Positions 1 to 8,550 of a DNA stretch of 35,950 nucleotides are shown here, one piece after another. The stretch is taken from NCBI RefSeq assembly GCF_014323705.1, contig NZ_JABVEC010000053.1:1-35950 (forward strand), in the 5' to 3' direction. The position numbers and the translations under genes are program-made. The notes under the pieces are model-generated. The model ran no database searches, was not told the origin of the DNA, and saw only the letters and a list, made by a program, of their open reading frames with translations. This DNA comes from Actinomadura alba. Its GTDB lineage: Bacteria; Actinomycetota; Actinomycetes; Streptosporangiales; Streptosporangiaceae. Every line of letters starts with the position of its first letter. The first letter of the stretch is position 1.

Positions 1-93
1 GCACGTTCACGCGGAGGCCGTATGCTCCGCGGCGGCACTCGCGATCGCACCCCGCGCCCCCCACAGCGCGCCCGGATTCAGATAGGGATCTTC

Positions 94-1743
94 ATGCCCC
101 AGCAGCTCATCGACCCGCACACCGAACCCGGCGGACCGGAGTCCGCCGGGCGCTGGTGGCGAAACGCCGTGATCTACCAGATCTACGTGCGCAGTTTCGC
201 CGACGGCAACGGTGACGGCATCGGCGACCTCCAGGGCATCCGCAGCCGCCTTCCTTACCTCTCCGGGCTCGGGGTGGACGCGCTCTGGCTCACCCCGTTC
301 TACACCTCGCCGATGGCCGACTTCGGCTACGACGTCGCCGACTACCGCGACGTCGACCCGCTGTTCGGCTCGCTGGCCGACTTCACCGCCCTCGTCGGCG
401 ACGCGCACGACCGCGGTCTGAAGATCATCGTGGACGTCGTGCCCAACCACACCTCCGACCGGCACCGGTGGTTCGAGGCGGCCGTCCGCTCGGCACCGGG
501 CTCCCCCGAACGCGAGCGGTACGTCTTCCGCGACGGCAAAGGCGCCGCCGGTGAACTGCCGCCGAACGACTGGGAGTCGGTGTTCGGAGGCCCCGCCTGG
601 ACGCGCGTCGCCGACGGGCAGTGGTACCTGCACCTGTTCGCCCCCGAACAGCCGGACCTCAACTGGGACTCCCCCGAGATCCACGCCGAGTTCGAGAGCG
701 TTCTGCGGTTCTGGCTCGACCTCGGCGTCGACGGCTTCCGCATCGACGTCGCGCACGGCATGGTCAAGGCCGAAGGGCTGCCCGACGTCGGTCACTCGAG
801 CCAGGTGGAGATGCTGGGCACCACCGTCCTGCCCTATTTCGACCAGGACGGCGTGCACGAGATACACCGCGGCTGGCGCAGGCTGCTGGACTCCTACGAC
901 GGCGAGCGGATCGGCGTCGCCGAGGCCTGGGCGCCGACCGCCGAGCGGCTGGCCCGCTACGTCCGGCCGGACGAGCTGCACCAGGCCTTCAACTTCCACT
1001 ACCTCACCACCGCATGGGACGCCGACGCGCTCCGCGCGGTGATCGAGGAGTCGCTGCTGACGGCCGGGTCGGTGGGCGCCCCCACCACGTGGGTGCTGTC
1101 CAACCACGACGTGAAGCGGCACGTGACCCGGTACGGCGGTGGAGAGCTCGGTGTGCGAAGGGCCCGCGCCGCGGCGCTGCTCACGCTCGCCCTGCCCGGC
1201 TCCGCCTACGTCTACCAGGGCGAGGAGCTGGGCCTGCCGGAGGTCCTCGACCTGCCCGAGGAGTTCCTGCGGGACCCGCAGCGGGGCCGCGACGCCGACC
1301 ACGGACGCGACGGCTGCCGGGTCCCCCTGCCCTGGTCGGGGGACGAGCCGCCGTTCGGCTTCGGCTCCGGGGGCAGCTGGCTCCCACTGCCCGCCGGATG
1401 GCGTGACCTGACGGTGGCCGTGCAGTCCGAGCAGCCGGAGTCGACCCTGGAGCTCTACCGGGCGGCGTTGCGCATCCGGCGCGACCAGCCGGCGCTCGGC
1501 GACGGCCCGCTGCGCTGGCTGGCGGGCCCGCCCGGCACGCTCGTCTTCGCCCGCGAGCACGCGGGCGGCGGGGCGGGCGTCGTCTGCGCGGTCAACGCGG
1601 GAGATCGGGCGGTGGACCTGCCGGCGTACGGGGAGACGCTTCTCGCCAGCGGCCCCGTCCGCAGTCACGGCGACCGCGTCGAGCTGCCCCCGAACACCGC
1701 CGTGTGGTGGCACGTCGCCGACGGTAACGAGGGGGAGCGGTAA
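94..1743 (+). CDS. GH13 alpha-glucosidase (oligo-1,6-glucosidase / trehalose synthase-like fold)
   Basis: Predicted cytoplasmic glycoside hydrolase of 549 aa that releases glucose from alpha-glucosides. All GH13 conserved regions are visible: DVVPNH (region I), GFRIDVAHG with nucleophile D218, VAEAW with acid/base E277, and LSNHD with D339. The N-terminus WWRNAVIYQIYVRSFADGNG is typical of the alpha-glucosidase/oligo-1,6-glucosidase subfamily, and the length matches the family. I chose the ATG at 94 because it has an AGGGA site 5-6 nt upstream. An in-frame ATG at 22 would add 24 unconserved residues. A LacI-type regulator follows after 4 nt, so the two are probably co-transcribed. No signal peptide is seen, so the substrate would be an imported short alpha-glucoside. 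Exact linkage preference (alpha-1,4 or alpha-1,6, sucrose, trehalose) cannot be read from the sequence. Confidence 0.93.
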   Translation: MPQQLIDPHTEPGGPESAGRWWRNAVIYQIYVRSFADGNGDGIGDLQGIRSRLPYLSGLGVDALWLTPFYTSPMADFGYDVADYRDVDPLFGSLADFTALVGDAHDRGLKIIVDVVPNHTSDRHRWFEAAVRSAPGSPERERYVFRDGKGAAGELPPNDWESVFGGPAWTRVADGQWYLHLFAPEQPDLNWDSPEIHAEFESVLRFWLDLGVDGFRIDVAHGMVKAEGLPDVGHSSQVEMLGTTVLPYFDQDGVHEIHRGWRRLLDSYDGERIGVAEAWAPTAERLARYVRPDELHQAFNFHYLTTAWDADALRAVIEESLLTAGSVGAPTTWVLSNHDVKRHVTRYGGGELGVRRARAAALLTLALPGSAYVYQGEELGLPEVLDLPEEFLRDPQRGRDADHGRDGCRVPLPWSGDEPPFGFGSGGSWLPLPAGWRDLTVAVQSEQPESTLELYRAALRIRRDQPALGDGPLRWLAGPPGTLVFAREHAGGGAGVVCAVNAGDRAVDLPAYGETLLASGPVRSHGDRVELPPNTAVWWHVADGNEGER

Positions 1744-1747
1744 GTTT

Positions 1748-2791
1748 ATGGCCATGACGACGCGCCTGGCCGATATCGCGGCGCACGCGGGGGTCAGCGA
1801 GGCCACCGTGAGCCGGGTTCTCAACGGCAAGCCCGGTGTGTCGCCGACGACCCGACAGGCGGTGCTCACCGCCCTCGACGTGCTCGGATACGAGCGGCCG
1901 GCTCGGCTGCGGCAGCAGCGGGCCGGCCTGATCGGGCTGATCATCCCCGAGCTGACCAATCCGATCTTCCCCGCGTTCGCCCAGATCATCGAAGGCTCGC
2001 TCGCGATGCACGGCTACACCGCGGTGCTGTGCACCCAGACGCCGGGCGGCATCACCGAGGACGACTACACCGAGTTGCTGCTCGAGCGCGGCGTCGCCGG
2101 GATCATCTTCGTCAACGGGCTGCACGCCGACTCGCTGTCGGACAAGGCACGCTACACCCGGCTCACCGACCGCGGCCTGCCCATCGTGCTGATCAACGGC
2201 TGCCGGACCGACATCGAGGCGCCGTTCATCTCCAACGACGACACCGCGTCGCTCGAGATGGCGGTCGCGCACCTCACCGCGCTCGGCCACCGGCGGATCG
2301 GGTTCGCCGTCGGGCAGGAGCGGTTCGTACCCTCGATCCGCAAGATCGAGGGCTTCCGGCTCGGCATGTCCGAGCACCTCGGCGTGACCGACACCGCCGA
2401 CCTCATCGTCCCGTCGATGTTCACCGTCGAGGGCGGGCAGGCGGCGGCGCGCGCGCTGCTCGACCTCGGCTGCACGGCGATCTGCTGCGGCAACGACATC
2501 ATGGCGATCGGGGCGATCCGGGCCGTGCGCCAGCGCGGGCTGCGCGTGCCGCAGGACGTCTCGGTCGTCGGCTTCGACGACACCCCGCTCACCGCCTACC
2601 TCGACCCGCCGCTCACGACCATCCGCCAGTCGGTCCGCGAGATGGCGCTGGCGGCGGTGGGGAACCTGCTCGACGAGATCCACGGCAGCAGGGCACCGCG
2701 CACCGAGCTGCTGTTCCGGCCCGAGCTGGTGGTGCGCCGCTCCACCGCGCCGGCGCCCCCGGCCGAGCTGGCCATGGCCGCCGACGCCTAG
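1748..2791 (+). CDS. LacI-family transcriptional regulator
   Basis: A 347-aa LacI/GalR repressor. The N-terminal helix-turn-helix LADIAAHAGVSEATVSRVLNG is followed by a hinge (about residues 45-58) and a periplasmic-binding-protein-like sugar domain from GLIGLIIPELTNPIF to the C-terminus. It ends with the usual DVSVVGFDDTPLTAYLDPPLTTIRQ segment. The start at 1748 lies 4 nt after the GH13 stop, with a GAGGGGGAG site before it, so it should be co-translated with the alpha-glucosidase. By position it most likely controls that enzyme and perhaps a transporter upstream of the window. Its inducer and operator are not evident. Confidence 0.93.
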   Translation: MAMTTRLADIAAHAGVSEATVSRVLNGKPGVSPTTRQAVLTALDVLGYERPARLRQQRAGLIGLIIPELTNPIFPAFAQIIEGSLAMHGYTAVLCTQTPGGITEDDYTELLLERGVAGIIFVNGLHADSLSDKARYTRLTDRGLPIVLINGCRTDIEAPFISNDDTASLEMAVAHLTALGHRRIGFAVGQERFVPSIRKIEGFRLGMSEHLGVTDTADLIVPSMFTVEGGQAAARALLDLGCTAICCGNDIMAIGAIRAVRQRGLRVPQDVSVVGFDDTPLTAYLDPPLTTIRQSVREMALAAVGNLLDEIHGSRAPRTELLFRPELVVRRSTAPAPPAELAMAADA

Positions 2792-2837
2792 GGGCGGCGG
2801 GGACGCGCGAGCGTAACGAGTGACGGAGGGGTAGCGC

Positions 2838-4058
2838 GTGCCGCTGCGGATGACGGGGACCCCGAGCGACCCGGCACTGCTCGGGCTGCCGTGGAACATT
2901 CCTCTCGAACAGTGGCCCGAGGACCTCTTCGTCGCCCTCCCCCGCGGCATCTCCCGCCATGTCGTACGGTTCGTCCGGCTCTCCGGGCGGGTCTACGCGG
3001 TGAAGGAGGTGGGCGAGCGCCTCGCCGGGCACGAGTACCGGCTGCTGCGCGACCTCGCCCGCCTCGACGTGCCGGCGGTCGAGGCGGTCGCGGTGCTGAA
3101 CGGCCGCGCCGACGAGACCGGGCAGCCGCTGGACTCGGCGCTCGTCACCAGGCACCTGCAGTTCTCGCTGCCCTACCGCGCCGTGTTCTCCGGCACCCTG
3201 CGCCAGGAGACCCTCGTCCGGTTGCTCGACGCGCTCGCGGTGCTGCTCGCCCGGCTGCACCTCGCCGGCCTCTACTGGGGCGACTGCTCCCTGAGCAACA
3301 CGCTGTTCCGCCGGGACGCCGGGGCCTTCGCCGCCTATCTGGTCGACGCCGAGACCGGCGAGCTGCACCCCCGGATCAGCGAGGGGCAGCGCGCGCACGA
3401 CATCGAGATCGCCCACGTCAACATCTACGGTGAGCTCCTCGACCTCGAGGCGGGCGGCTTCCTGCACCCGAGCATCGATCCGCTCGAGACGTCCGCGCAG
3501 GTGTGCCGCCGCTACGAGGCCCTGTGGGACGAGCTGACGCACGCCGAGGTCGTCGAAGAGGTGGAGTGGCACCGCGTGGAGGCCCGGATCCGCCGGCTGA
3601 ACGCGCTCGGCTTCGACGTCGCCGAGATGCAGATCCAGCGCAAGCTCGGCACCGCGCGCATCATCGTCGCGCCCAAGGTCGTGGACGCCGGGCACCACCA
3701 GCGCCGGTTGCTGCGGCTGACCGGCCTGGACGTGGAGGAGAACCAGGCCCGGAGGCTGCTCAACGATCTCGACACCTACCGCGCCACCCACCGGCGGCCC
3801 GGCGACGACGAGGAGATCGTGGCGCACCGCTGGCTGGCCGAGGTGTTCCAGCCGGCCGTCCGGGCCGTGCCGCCCGACCTGCGCCGCAAGCTCGAACCGG
3901 CGCAGATCTTCCACGAGGTGCTCGACCACCGCTGGTACATGTCGGAGGCCGCGGACCGGGACGTCGGCCTACCCACGGCCGTCCGCTCGTACGTCGGCAA
4001 CGTGCTCGCCCACAAGCCGGACGAGAAGGCCGTCATCACACCCGACCTCGCTGAGTGA
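2838..4058 (+). CDS. DUF4032 protein with kinase-like (LPS-kinase type) fold
   Basis: A 406-aa cytoplasmic protein starting at a GTG after an ACGGAGGGG ribosome site. The N-terminal half resembles small-molecule or lipopolysaccharide kinases: YAVKEV carries the candidate ATP-binding lysine, YWGDCSLSNTLF resembles a catalytic loop, and LVDAETGEL sits where a DFG-type metal motif would be. The C-terminal half (about residues 210-400) matches what I know of the actinobacterial DUF4032 family. The function is unknown to me. It sits 46 nt after the LacI gene, probably as the last cistron of the unit, and its stop codon is inside the left arm of a strong terminator. Kinase activity is an inference from motifs only; the family assignment is fairly firm. 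Confidence 0.8.
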   Translation: MPLRMTGTPSDPALLGLPWNIPLEQWPEDLFVALPRGISRHVVRFVRLSGRVYAVKEVGERLAGHEYRLLRDLARLDVPAVEAVAVLNGRADETGQPLDSALVTRHLQFSLPYRAVFSGTLRQETLVRLLDALAVLLARLHLAGLYWGDCSLSNTLFRRDAGAFAAYLVDAETGELHPRISEGQRAHDIEIAHVNIYGELLDLEAGGFLHPSIDPLETSAQVCRRYEALWDELTHAEVVEEVEWHRVEARIRRLNALGFDVAEMQIQRKLGTARIIVAPKVVDAGHHQRRLLRLTGLDVEENQARRLLNDLDTYRATHRRPGDDEEIVAHRWLAEVFQPAVRAVPPDLRRKLEPAQIFHEVLDHRWYMSEAADRDVGLPTAVRSYVGNVLAHKPDEKAVITPDLAE

Positions 4059-4082
4059 CCCCCGAGACCACTCAGCGAGGTC
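4044..4082. terminator. Bidirectional terminator between convergent genes
   Basis: Perfect 14-bp inverted repeat, GACCTCGCTGAGTG at 4044-4057 and its complement at 4069-4082, with an 11-nt loop. The arms contain the stop codons of both convergent genes (DUF4032 on +, cebR on -), so one hairpin closes both operons. Confidence 0.85.
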
Positions 4083-5103
4083 AGGCGGACTCGCGCACCA
4101 CCAGGTGCGTGTCCAGGATGACCACCGGGTCGGCGAGCGCCTCCCCGCGGATCCGGGCGATGAGCAGCCTGGCCATCTCCTCGCCCATCCCCTCGACGGA
4201 CTGGTGCACCGACGTGAGGGGCGGCGCGGCGAACGGCGCGTCGATCGAATCGTCGAAGCCGATCACCGCGACGTCCTCGGGGACGCGCCGCCCCCGCTCC
4301 TTCAGCACCCGCATGGCCCCGAGCGCCATCGGATCGGACGCGGCGAAGACCGCGTCGAGTTCCGGGTCACGGTCCAGCAGATCGGCCGTGGCGGCGGCGC
4401 CGCTGGCGTCGCTGAAGTCACCGAAGACGATCAGCTCTGGCAACCCGGCCTCGCTGAGCGCCTCACGGTAGCCCTCGAGCCGGTTGATCCCCACACCCAT
4501 GTCCTGCGGGCCCGCGATCGTCGCGATCCGCCGCCGCCCCTGACGGATCAGGTGATCGACCGCCTGGCGCGCGCCGCCGAGGTTGTCGACGTCCACGTAG
4601 CTGATCGGGTCGATCCCCGGCGGGCGACCGCCGAGCACCGTCGGTACCCCTCCGCTCTCCAGCCGCCCCGGCAGCGGGTCGCCCCGGTGCAGCGAGATCA
4701 GCAGTACCCCGTCGACGTGCTGGCCGGTGAGGTACTGCTCCAGCTGAGCGTGCTGGGTGGCGGACTGCGACAACGTGAGGAGCAACTGCAGGCCGGTGTC
4801 GGCCAGCGCGTTGCTGATCCCGCGGACGATACCGGCGAAGAACGGCTCACCGAACAGCCGCTGCTCGGACTCCGAGATCACCAGCGCCACGGTGTCGGTA
4901 CGCCGGGTCACCAGTGACCGGGCGGCGCGGTTGGGCACATAACCGAGCTCCGAGATGGCCTGCAGCACCGACTCACGAGCCTGCGGGCTCACCTTCGGAG
5001 AACCATTGATCACTCGCGACACGGTGCCCCGGCCGACCCCGGCCCGTGCCGCGACTTCTTCCAGAGTGGGACGCGCCGACGTGCGCGCGCCCTTCACCTC
5101 CAT
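4081..5103 (-). CDS. cebR: LacI-family repressor of cellobiose/cello-oligosaccharide use (CebR/CelR-like)
   Basis: A 340-aa LacI-type repressor. The DNA-binding domain PTLEEVAARAGVGRGTVSRV with VINGSPKVS resembles CebR of Streptomyces and CelR of Thermobifida, which bind TGGGAGCGCTCCCA and release it on binding cellobiose. The sugar-binding domain follows from about residue 65. The assignment rests on position as the last gene of a cebEFG-bglC operon and on an exact copy of the CebR box in front of cebE. The start ATG at 5103 has GAGGGG three nt upstream. The bglC stop lies 37 nt upstream, and both junctions share an 11-bp repeat (TCGACCCCTCA at 5103-5113 and 5132-5142 on +). Being inside the operon it should be autoregulated. 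Confidence 0.88.
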   Translation of the reverse strand: MEVKGARTSARPTLEEVAARAGVGRGTVSRVINGSPKVSPQARESVLQAISELGYVPNRAARSLVTRRTDTVALVISESEQRLFGEPFFAGIVRGISNALADTGLQLLLTLSQSATQHAQLEQYLTGQHVDGVLLISLHRGDPLPGRLESGGVPTVLGGRPPGIDPISYVDVDNLGGARQAVDHLIRQGRRRIATIAGPQDMGVGINRLEGYREALSEAGLPELIVFGDFSDASGAAATADLLDRDPELDAVFAASDPMALGAMRVLKERGRRVPEDVAVIGFDDSIDAPFAAPPLTSVHQSVEGMGEEMARLLIARIRGEALADPVVILDTHLVVRESA

Positions 5104-5139
5104 CGACCCCTCATGTTCTTCGGCCCCTTCGTCGACCCC

Positions 5140-6588
5140 TCAGCGGTGACCGGGCAGACCGCCCTGCCTGATCACCTTCGCGTACCAGGTCGCGCTGTCC
5201 TTGAACACTCTGCGTTGCGTGGCGTAGTCGACATAGACCAGCCCGAACCGCTTCGAGTATCCCCACGACCATTCGAAATTATCCAACAGGGACCAGGTGA
5301 AGTAACCACGCAGTGGTACCCCGTCGGCGATGGCCTCGTGGCAGGCGCGCAGGTGGGCGTCGATGTACGCGATCCGCTCATGGTCGTGAACGGTGTCGTC
5401 GCCGTTCAGGTCGTCCTCGTACCCGGCCCCGTTCTCGGTGATGTAGAGCGGGACGGCGGGGTAGTCGGTGTGCAGCCGGGTGAGCACCTCGTGCAGGCCA
5501 GGGGCGTCGATGTCCCAGCCCATGCCGGTGACCGGCCGCCCGGTGCCGACGAACCGCGCGAAGTCGCTGCCGACCCATGGCGATTCGGTGGAGAACGGCG
5601 ACGAGACCGCCTGGGTGGCGTCGCCCGGCAGCCCCGAGACGGTGAACCGGCTGTAGTAGTTCACGCCGAGCAGGTCGATCCGCTCGCTGATGACCGTCAG
5701 GTCGCCGTCCCGCACGCAGTCGGCGAAACCCGTCCCCGCCACGTCGGCGAGGACGTCACTCGGGTAGCGGCCGTGCAGGAGGGCGTCCAGGAAGAGCCGG
5801 TTCTGCAGGCCGTCGATCCGGCGGGCCGCGTCGTGGTCCTCCGGGGCCTCGCTCGCCGGCGATATGGCGTACAGGTTGACCGCGGGACCGATGCGCGCTT
5901 GCGGACCCTGTTCCCGGATCGCGCACACCGCGAGGCCGTGACCGAGCAGCAGGTGATGAGCGGCGCGCATGGCGGCCGCGGGTTCCTTGCGCCCGGGGGC
6001 GTGCTCGCCGGACGCGTAACCGAGGAACGCCGCGCACCACGGCTCGTTGATGGTCATCCAGTTCGTGACCCGGTCGCCCAGCGCGTCGTGCACGTGCGCG
6101 GCGTAGTCGGCGAACCGCTGGGCGGTGTCGCGCTCGGGCCACCCGCCGGCGTCCTCGAGTTCCTGCGGCAGGTCCCAGTGGTAGAGCGTGGGCCACGGCT
6201 GGATCCCCGCGGCGAGAAGCTCGTCCACGAGCCGCCGGTAGAAGTCGAGCCCCGCCTCGTTGACCTGCCCGGACCCGTCCGGCTGCACCCGGGGCCACGA
6301 CACCGAGAACCGGTAGGCGGTGAGCCCGAGGTCGGACATGATCTCGATGTCCTGCGGGTAACGGCGGTAGTGCTCGACCGCCACGTCACCGTTCTCCCCA
6401 CCGAGCACCGCGCCGGGCCTGCTGCTGAAGGTGTCCCAGATGGAGGGGCCTCGGCCGTCCTCCCGCGCCGCTCCCTCGATCTGGTACGCGGCGGTGGCGG
6501 CACCCCACTGGAAACCAGTGGGGAAGGCCAGGCCCACCTCCGGCCGGACGGCCGCCGCGGTCTGCTGCTGTGCTCCGTTGGGATTCAT
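5140..6588 (-). CDS. bglC: GH1 beta-glucosidase
   Basis: A 482-aa family 1 beta-glucosidase, expected to split imported cellobiose and short cellodextrins to glucose in the cytoplasm. The N-terminus FPTGFQWGAATAAYQIEGA is the GH1 signature. The acid/base glutamate is in TINEP (E182) and the nucleophile in YITENG (E385). The C-terminal SLLDNFEWSWGYSKRFGL is also typical. No signal peptide is seen. I placed the start at 6588 because the ATG overlaps the stop of the upstream permease (ATGA), which implies translational coupling. The open frame continues upstream to 7404 but that part is out of frame with the real permease gene. Confidence 0.95.
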   Translation of the reverse strand: MNPNGAQQQTAAAVRPEVGLAFPTGFQWGAATAAYQIEGAAREDGRGPSIWDTFSSRPGAVLGGENGDVAVEHYRRYPQDIEIMSDLGLTAYRFSVSWPRVQPDGSGQVNEAGLDFYRRLVDELLAAGIQPWPTLYHWDLPQELEDAGGWPERDTAQRFADYAAHVHDALGDRVTNWMTINEPWCAAFLGYASGEHAPGRKEPAAAMRAAHHLLLGHGLAVCAIREQGPQARIGPAVNLYAISPASEAPEDHDAARRIDGLQNRLFLDALLHGRYPSDVLADVAGTGFADCVRDGDLTVISERIDLLGVNYYSRFTVSGLPGDATQAVSSPFSTESPWVGSDFARFVGTGRPVTGMGWDIDAPGLHEVLTRLHTDYPAVPLYITENGAGYEDDLNGDDTVHDHERIAYIDAHLRACHEAIADGVPLRGYFTWSLLDNFEWSWGYSKRFGLVYVDYATQRRVFKDSATWYAKVIRQGGLPGHR

Positions 6589-7478
6589 GCCTTGATCGCA
6601 CCTTCCATGATTCCGCCGATGATCTGACGGCCGAACAGAACGAAGATCACGAGCAGCGGCACCGTCGCGACCGCCGTTCCGGCGAACATGAGCGTGTAGT
6701 CCTGGAAGTAGGCGTTCGCCAACTGGTTGATCGACAGTTGCACCGTGGGGTTCTCGGGATTGAGCACCGCCAGCGGCCACATGAACTCGTTCCAGGTCTG
6801 CATGAAGGTGAAGATGCCGAGTACGGCGGCGGCGGGCCGCAGCGCAGGCAGGACGACGCTCCAGTAGATCCGGAAGGTCGAACAGCCGTCCACGCGGGCC
6901 GCCTCGATGAGCTCGTCCGGTACGGCCTGCGCGGTGTACTGCCGCATCATGAACACTCCGAACCCGGTGACCAGGAACGGGACGATGACCGACTGGATCT
7001 CCGCCTGCCAGTGGAGCCTCACCATGATCATGTAGAGCGGGATGATCCCCATCTGGACCGGGACCATCATGGTGGCGATGATCGTGAGGAGCAGCGCGTT
7101 CTTGCCCCGGAACCGCAGCTTGGCGAAGGCGAAGCCGGCCAGGGTGGCGAAGAACACGGTCGACACGGTCACGGCGACGGAGGCGATCGCCGAGTTCAGC
7201 AGCCCCTTGGCGAAGTAGGCGTCGGGATTGTCGAACAGCCTCCCGACGTTGTCGCCGAGGTTCCCGCCGGGGGTCATCGGCGGGGGGACGGCGGAGACGA
7301 CGTCGTTGCTCCGCGTGGCCACGATCACCATCCAGTAGATCGGGAAGACCGAGAGCGCGAGGGCGATGACCAGCGTCAGGTAGGTGAGCGGGCTCGCCTC
7401 CCACAACCCGCGGAACCGGCCCGGGCCGCGCCCCTCCCGCTTGCGCGACGTCCGGTCGACGGAGAAGACGGCGGTCAC
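6585..7478 (-). CDS. cebG: Sugar ABC transporter permease (CebG-like)
   Basis: A 297-aa inner-membrane permease of the MalG type, one half of the predicted cellobiose importer. Six hydrophobic segments are seen, beginning with YLTLVIALALSVFPIYWMV. The EAA loop that contacts the ATPase is IEAARVDGCSTFRIYWSVVL. The start is a GTG at 7478 whose GTGA overlaps the stop of cebF, and its own TGA overlaps the ATG of bglC, so three genes are translationally chained. No ATPase is encoded in the window; in related actinomycetes the shared MsiK energises CebEFG. Confidence 0.92.
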   Translation of the reverse strand: MTAVFSVDRTSRKREGRGPGRFRGLWEASPLTYLTLVIALALSVFPIYWMVIVATRSNDVVSAVPPPMTPGGNLGDNVGRLFDNPDAYFAKGLLNSAIASVAVTVSTVFFATLAGFAFAKLRFRGKNALLLTIIATMMVPVQMGIIPLYMIMVRLHWQAEIQSVIVPFLVTGFGVFMMRQYTAQAVPDELIEAARVDGCSTFRIYWSVVLPALRPAAAVLGIFTFMQTWNEFMWPLAVLNPENPTVQLSINQLANAYFQDYTLMFAGTAVATVPLLVIFVLFGRQIIGGIMEGAIKA

Positions 7479-8449
7479 TTGGTGCCTCCCGTGCGCCGGA
7501 TGAACAGGAAGTTGAGCAGCGAGAACACGATGATCAGCACGAAGAGCATCCACGCGACGGCCGCGCCGTAGCCGTAGTCGTCGTTGCGGAAGGCGTTGTC
7601 GAACATGTACATCGAGACCGTCTGGTACTGGTGGACCGGTCCACCCTCCATCCGGCCGCCGCCGAACAGCACCGGCTCGGTGAACAGCTGGAGCCCGCCG
7701 ATCGTGGAGATGATGACGGTGAAGATGATCGTCGGCCGCAGCATCGGGATGGTGATGCTCCAGAACTGGCGCAGCCGGGAAGCCCCGTCGATCGCCGCGG
7801 CCTCGTACAGGTCCTTGGGGATCGCCTGCATGGCGGCCAGGTAGATCAGCGCGTTGTAACCCGTCCACCGCCAGTCGACCATCGAGGCGATCGCGATCCA
7901 CGACCATCCCCGGTCCGCCTGCCAGGCGATGTCGTCGATCCCGACCAGGCCGAGCAGCCAGTTGACCATGCCGTAGTCGGCGGCGAAGAGCTGGGTGAAC
8001 ACGATCGCCACCGCGGCGGTCGAGGTCACGAGGGGCAGGATGATGCCGATCCGGAACAGCGTGCTGCCCCGTAGCCGGCGGTTGAGCAGGTTCGCGACGA
8101 ACAGCGCGATCAGCAGCTGCGGCACGGTGGAGATGACGAAGATCCCGATCGTGTTGACGACCGAGTTCCAGAAGTCCGCGTCGACGAGCAGCTCCCGGTA
8201 GTTCTGCAGGCCGACGAAGTCGCGCAGGCCGGACGCGAGCTCCCAGTCGTGCAGCGACACCCAGACCGTGTAGCCGAGCGGGAACGCTCCGAAGACCAGG
8301 AAGACGACGTAGAAGGGGGAGATGAACAGGTAGGGCGAGAACTTCACGTCGAGCCGGGACAGCCGGCTGCGGAACGGACTGCGGCGATCGCCGGCCGGAC
8401 CGGTCGCACGGCGACCGGCGGCGGGCGCCGGGCGCAGGTCGACACTCAT
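7475..8449 (-). CDS. cebF: Sugar ABC transporter permease (CebF-like)
   Basis: A 324-aa inner-membrane permease of the MalF type. After a basic N-terminus of about 35 residues comes YLFISPFYVVFLVFGAFPLG, then five more hydrophobic segments. The EAA loop is YEAAAIDGASRLRQFWSITI. The start at 8449 is chosen over an upstream in-frame ATG (8530) because AGAGGAAGG lies just before it and the product matches family length. It is separated from cebE by about 100 nt containing a large hairpin, so it is likely expressed below the level of the binding protein. Confidence 0.93.
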   Translation of the reverse strand: MSVDLRPAPAAGRRATGPAGDRRSPFRSRLSRLDVKFSPYLFISPFYVVFLVFGAFPLGYTVWVSLHDWELASGLRDFVGLQNYRELLVDADFWNSVVNTIGIFVISTVPQLLIALFVANLLNRRLRGSTLFRIGIILPLVTSTAAVAIVFTQLFAADYGMVNWLLGLVGIDDIAWQADRGWSWIAIASMVDWRWTGYNALIYLAAMQAIPKDLYEAAAIDGASRLRQFWSITIPMLRPTIIFTVIISTIGGLQLFTEPVLFGGGRMEGGPVHQYQTVSMYMFDNAFRNDDYGYGAAVAWMLFVLIIVFSLLNFLFIRRTGGTK

Positions 8450-8478
8450 TCGCCTTCCTCTCTGGAGGGCCGGGTGGT

Positions 8479-8546
8479 CTTTCCGGGTGGAGACGGCGGT
8501 GGTGCCGGGTGCTGAGACGACCGGCACCACCGCCGTGGCCGGAAAG
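8479..8546 (-). terminator. Large intercistronic hairpin between cebE and cebF
   Basis: Perfect 16-bp stem: ACGGCGGTGGTGCCGG at 8493-8508 pairs with 8521-8536 around a 12-nt loop. An outer 8-bp stem (8479-8486 with 8539-8546) extends it through an internal loop. It lies just after the cebE stop and before the cebF ribosome site. By analogy with malE-malF type operons it may partly end transcription or protect the cebE message, giving excess binding protein. Confidence 0.8.
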
Positions 8547-8550
8547 GGGA

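Noticed and set aside
7..1989. 660-aa open frame antisense to the GH13 gene
   Set aside because: Arg/Val/Gly-rich with no domain. It mirrors a gene with all GH13 motifs; long antisense frames are expected at this GC content.
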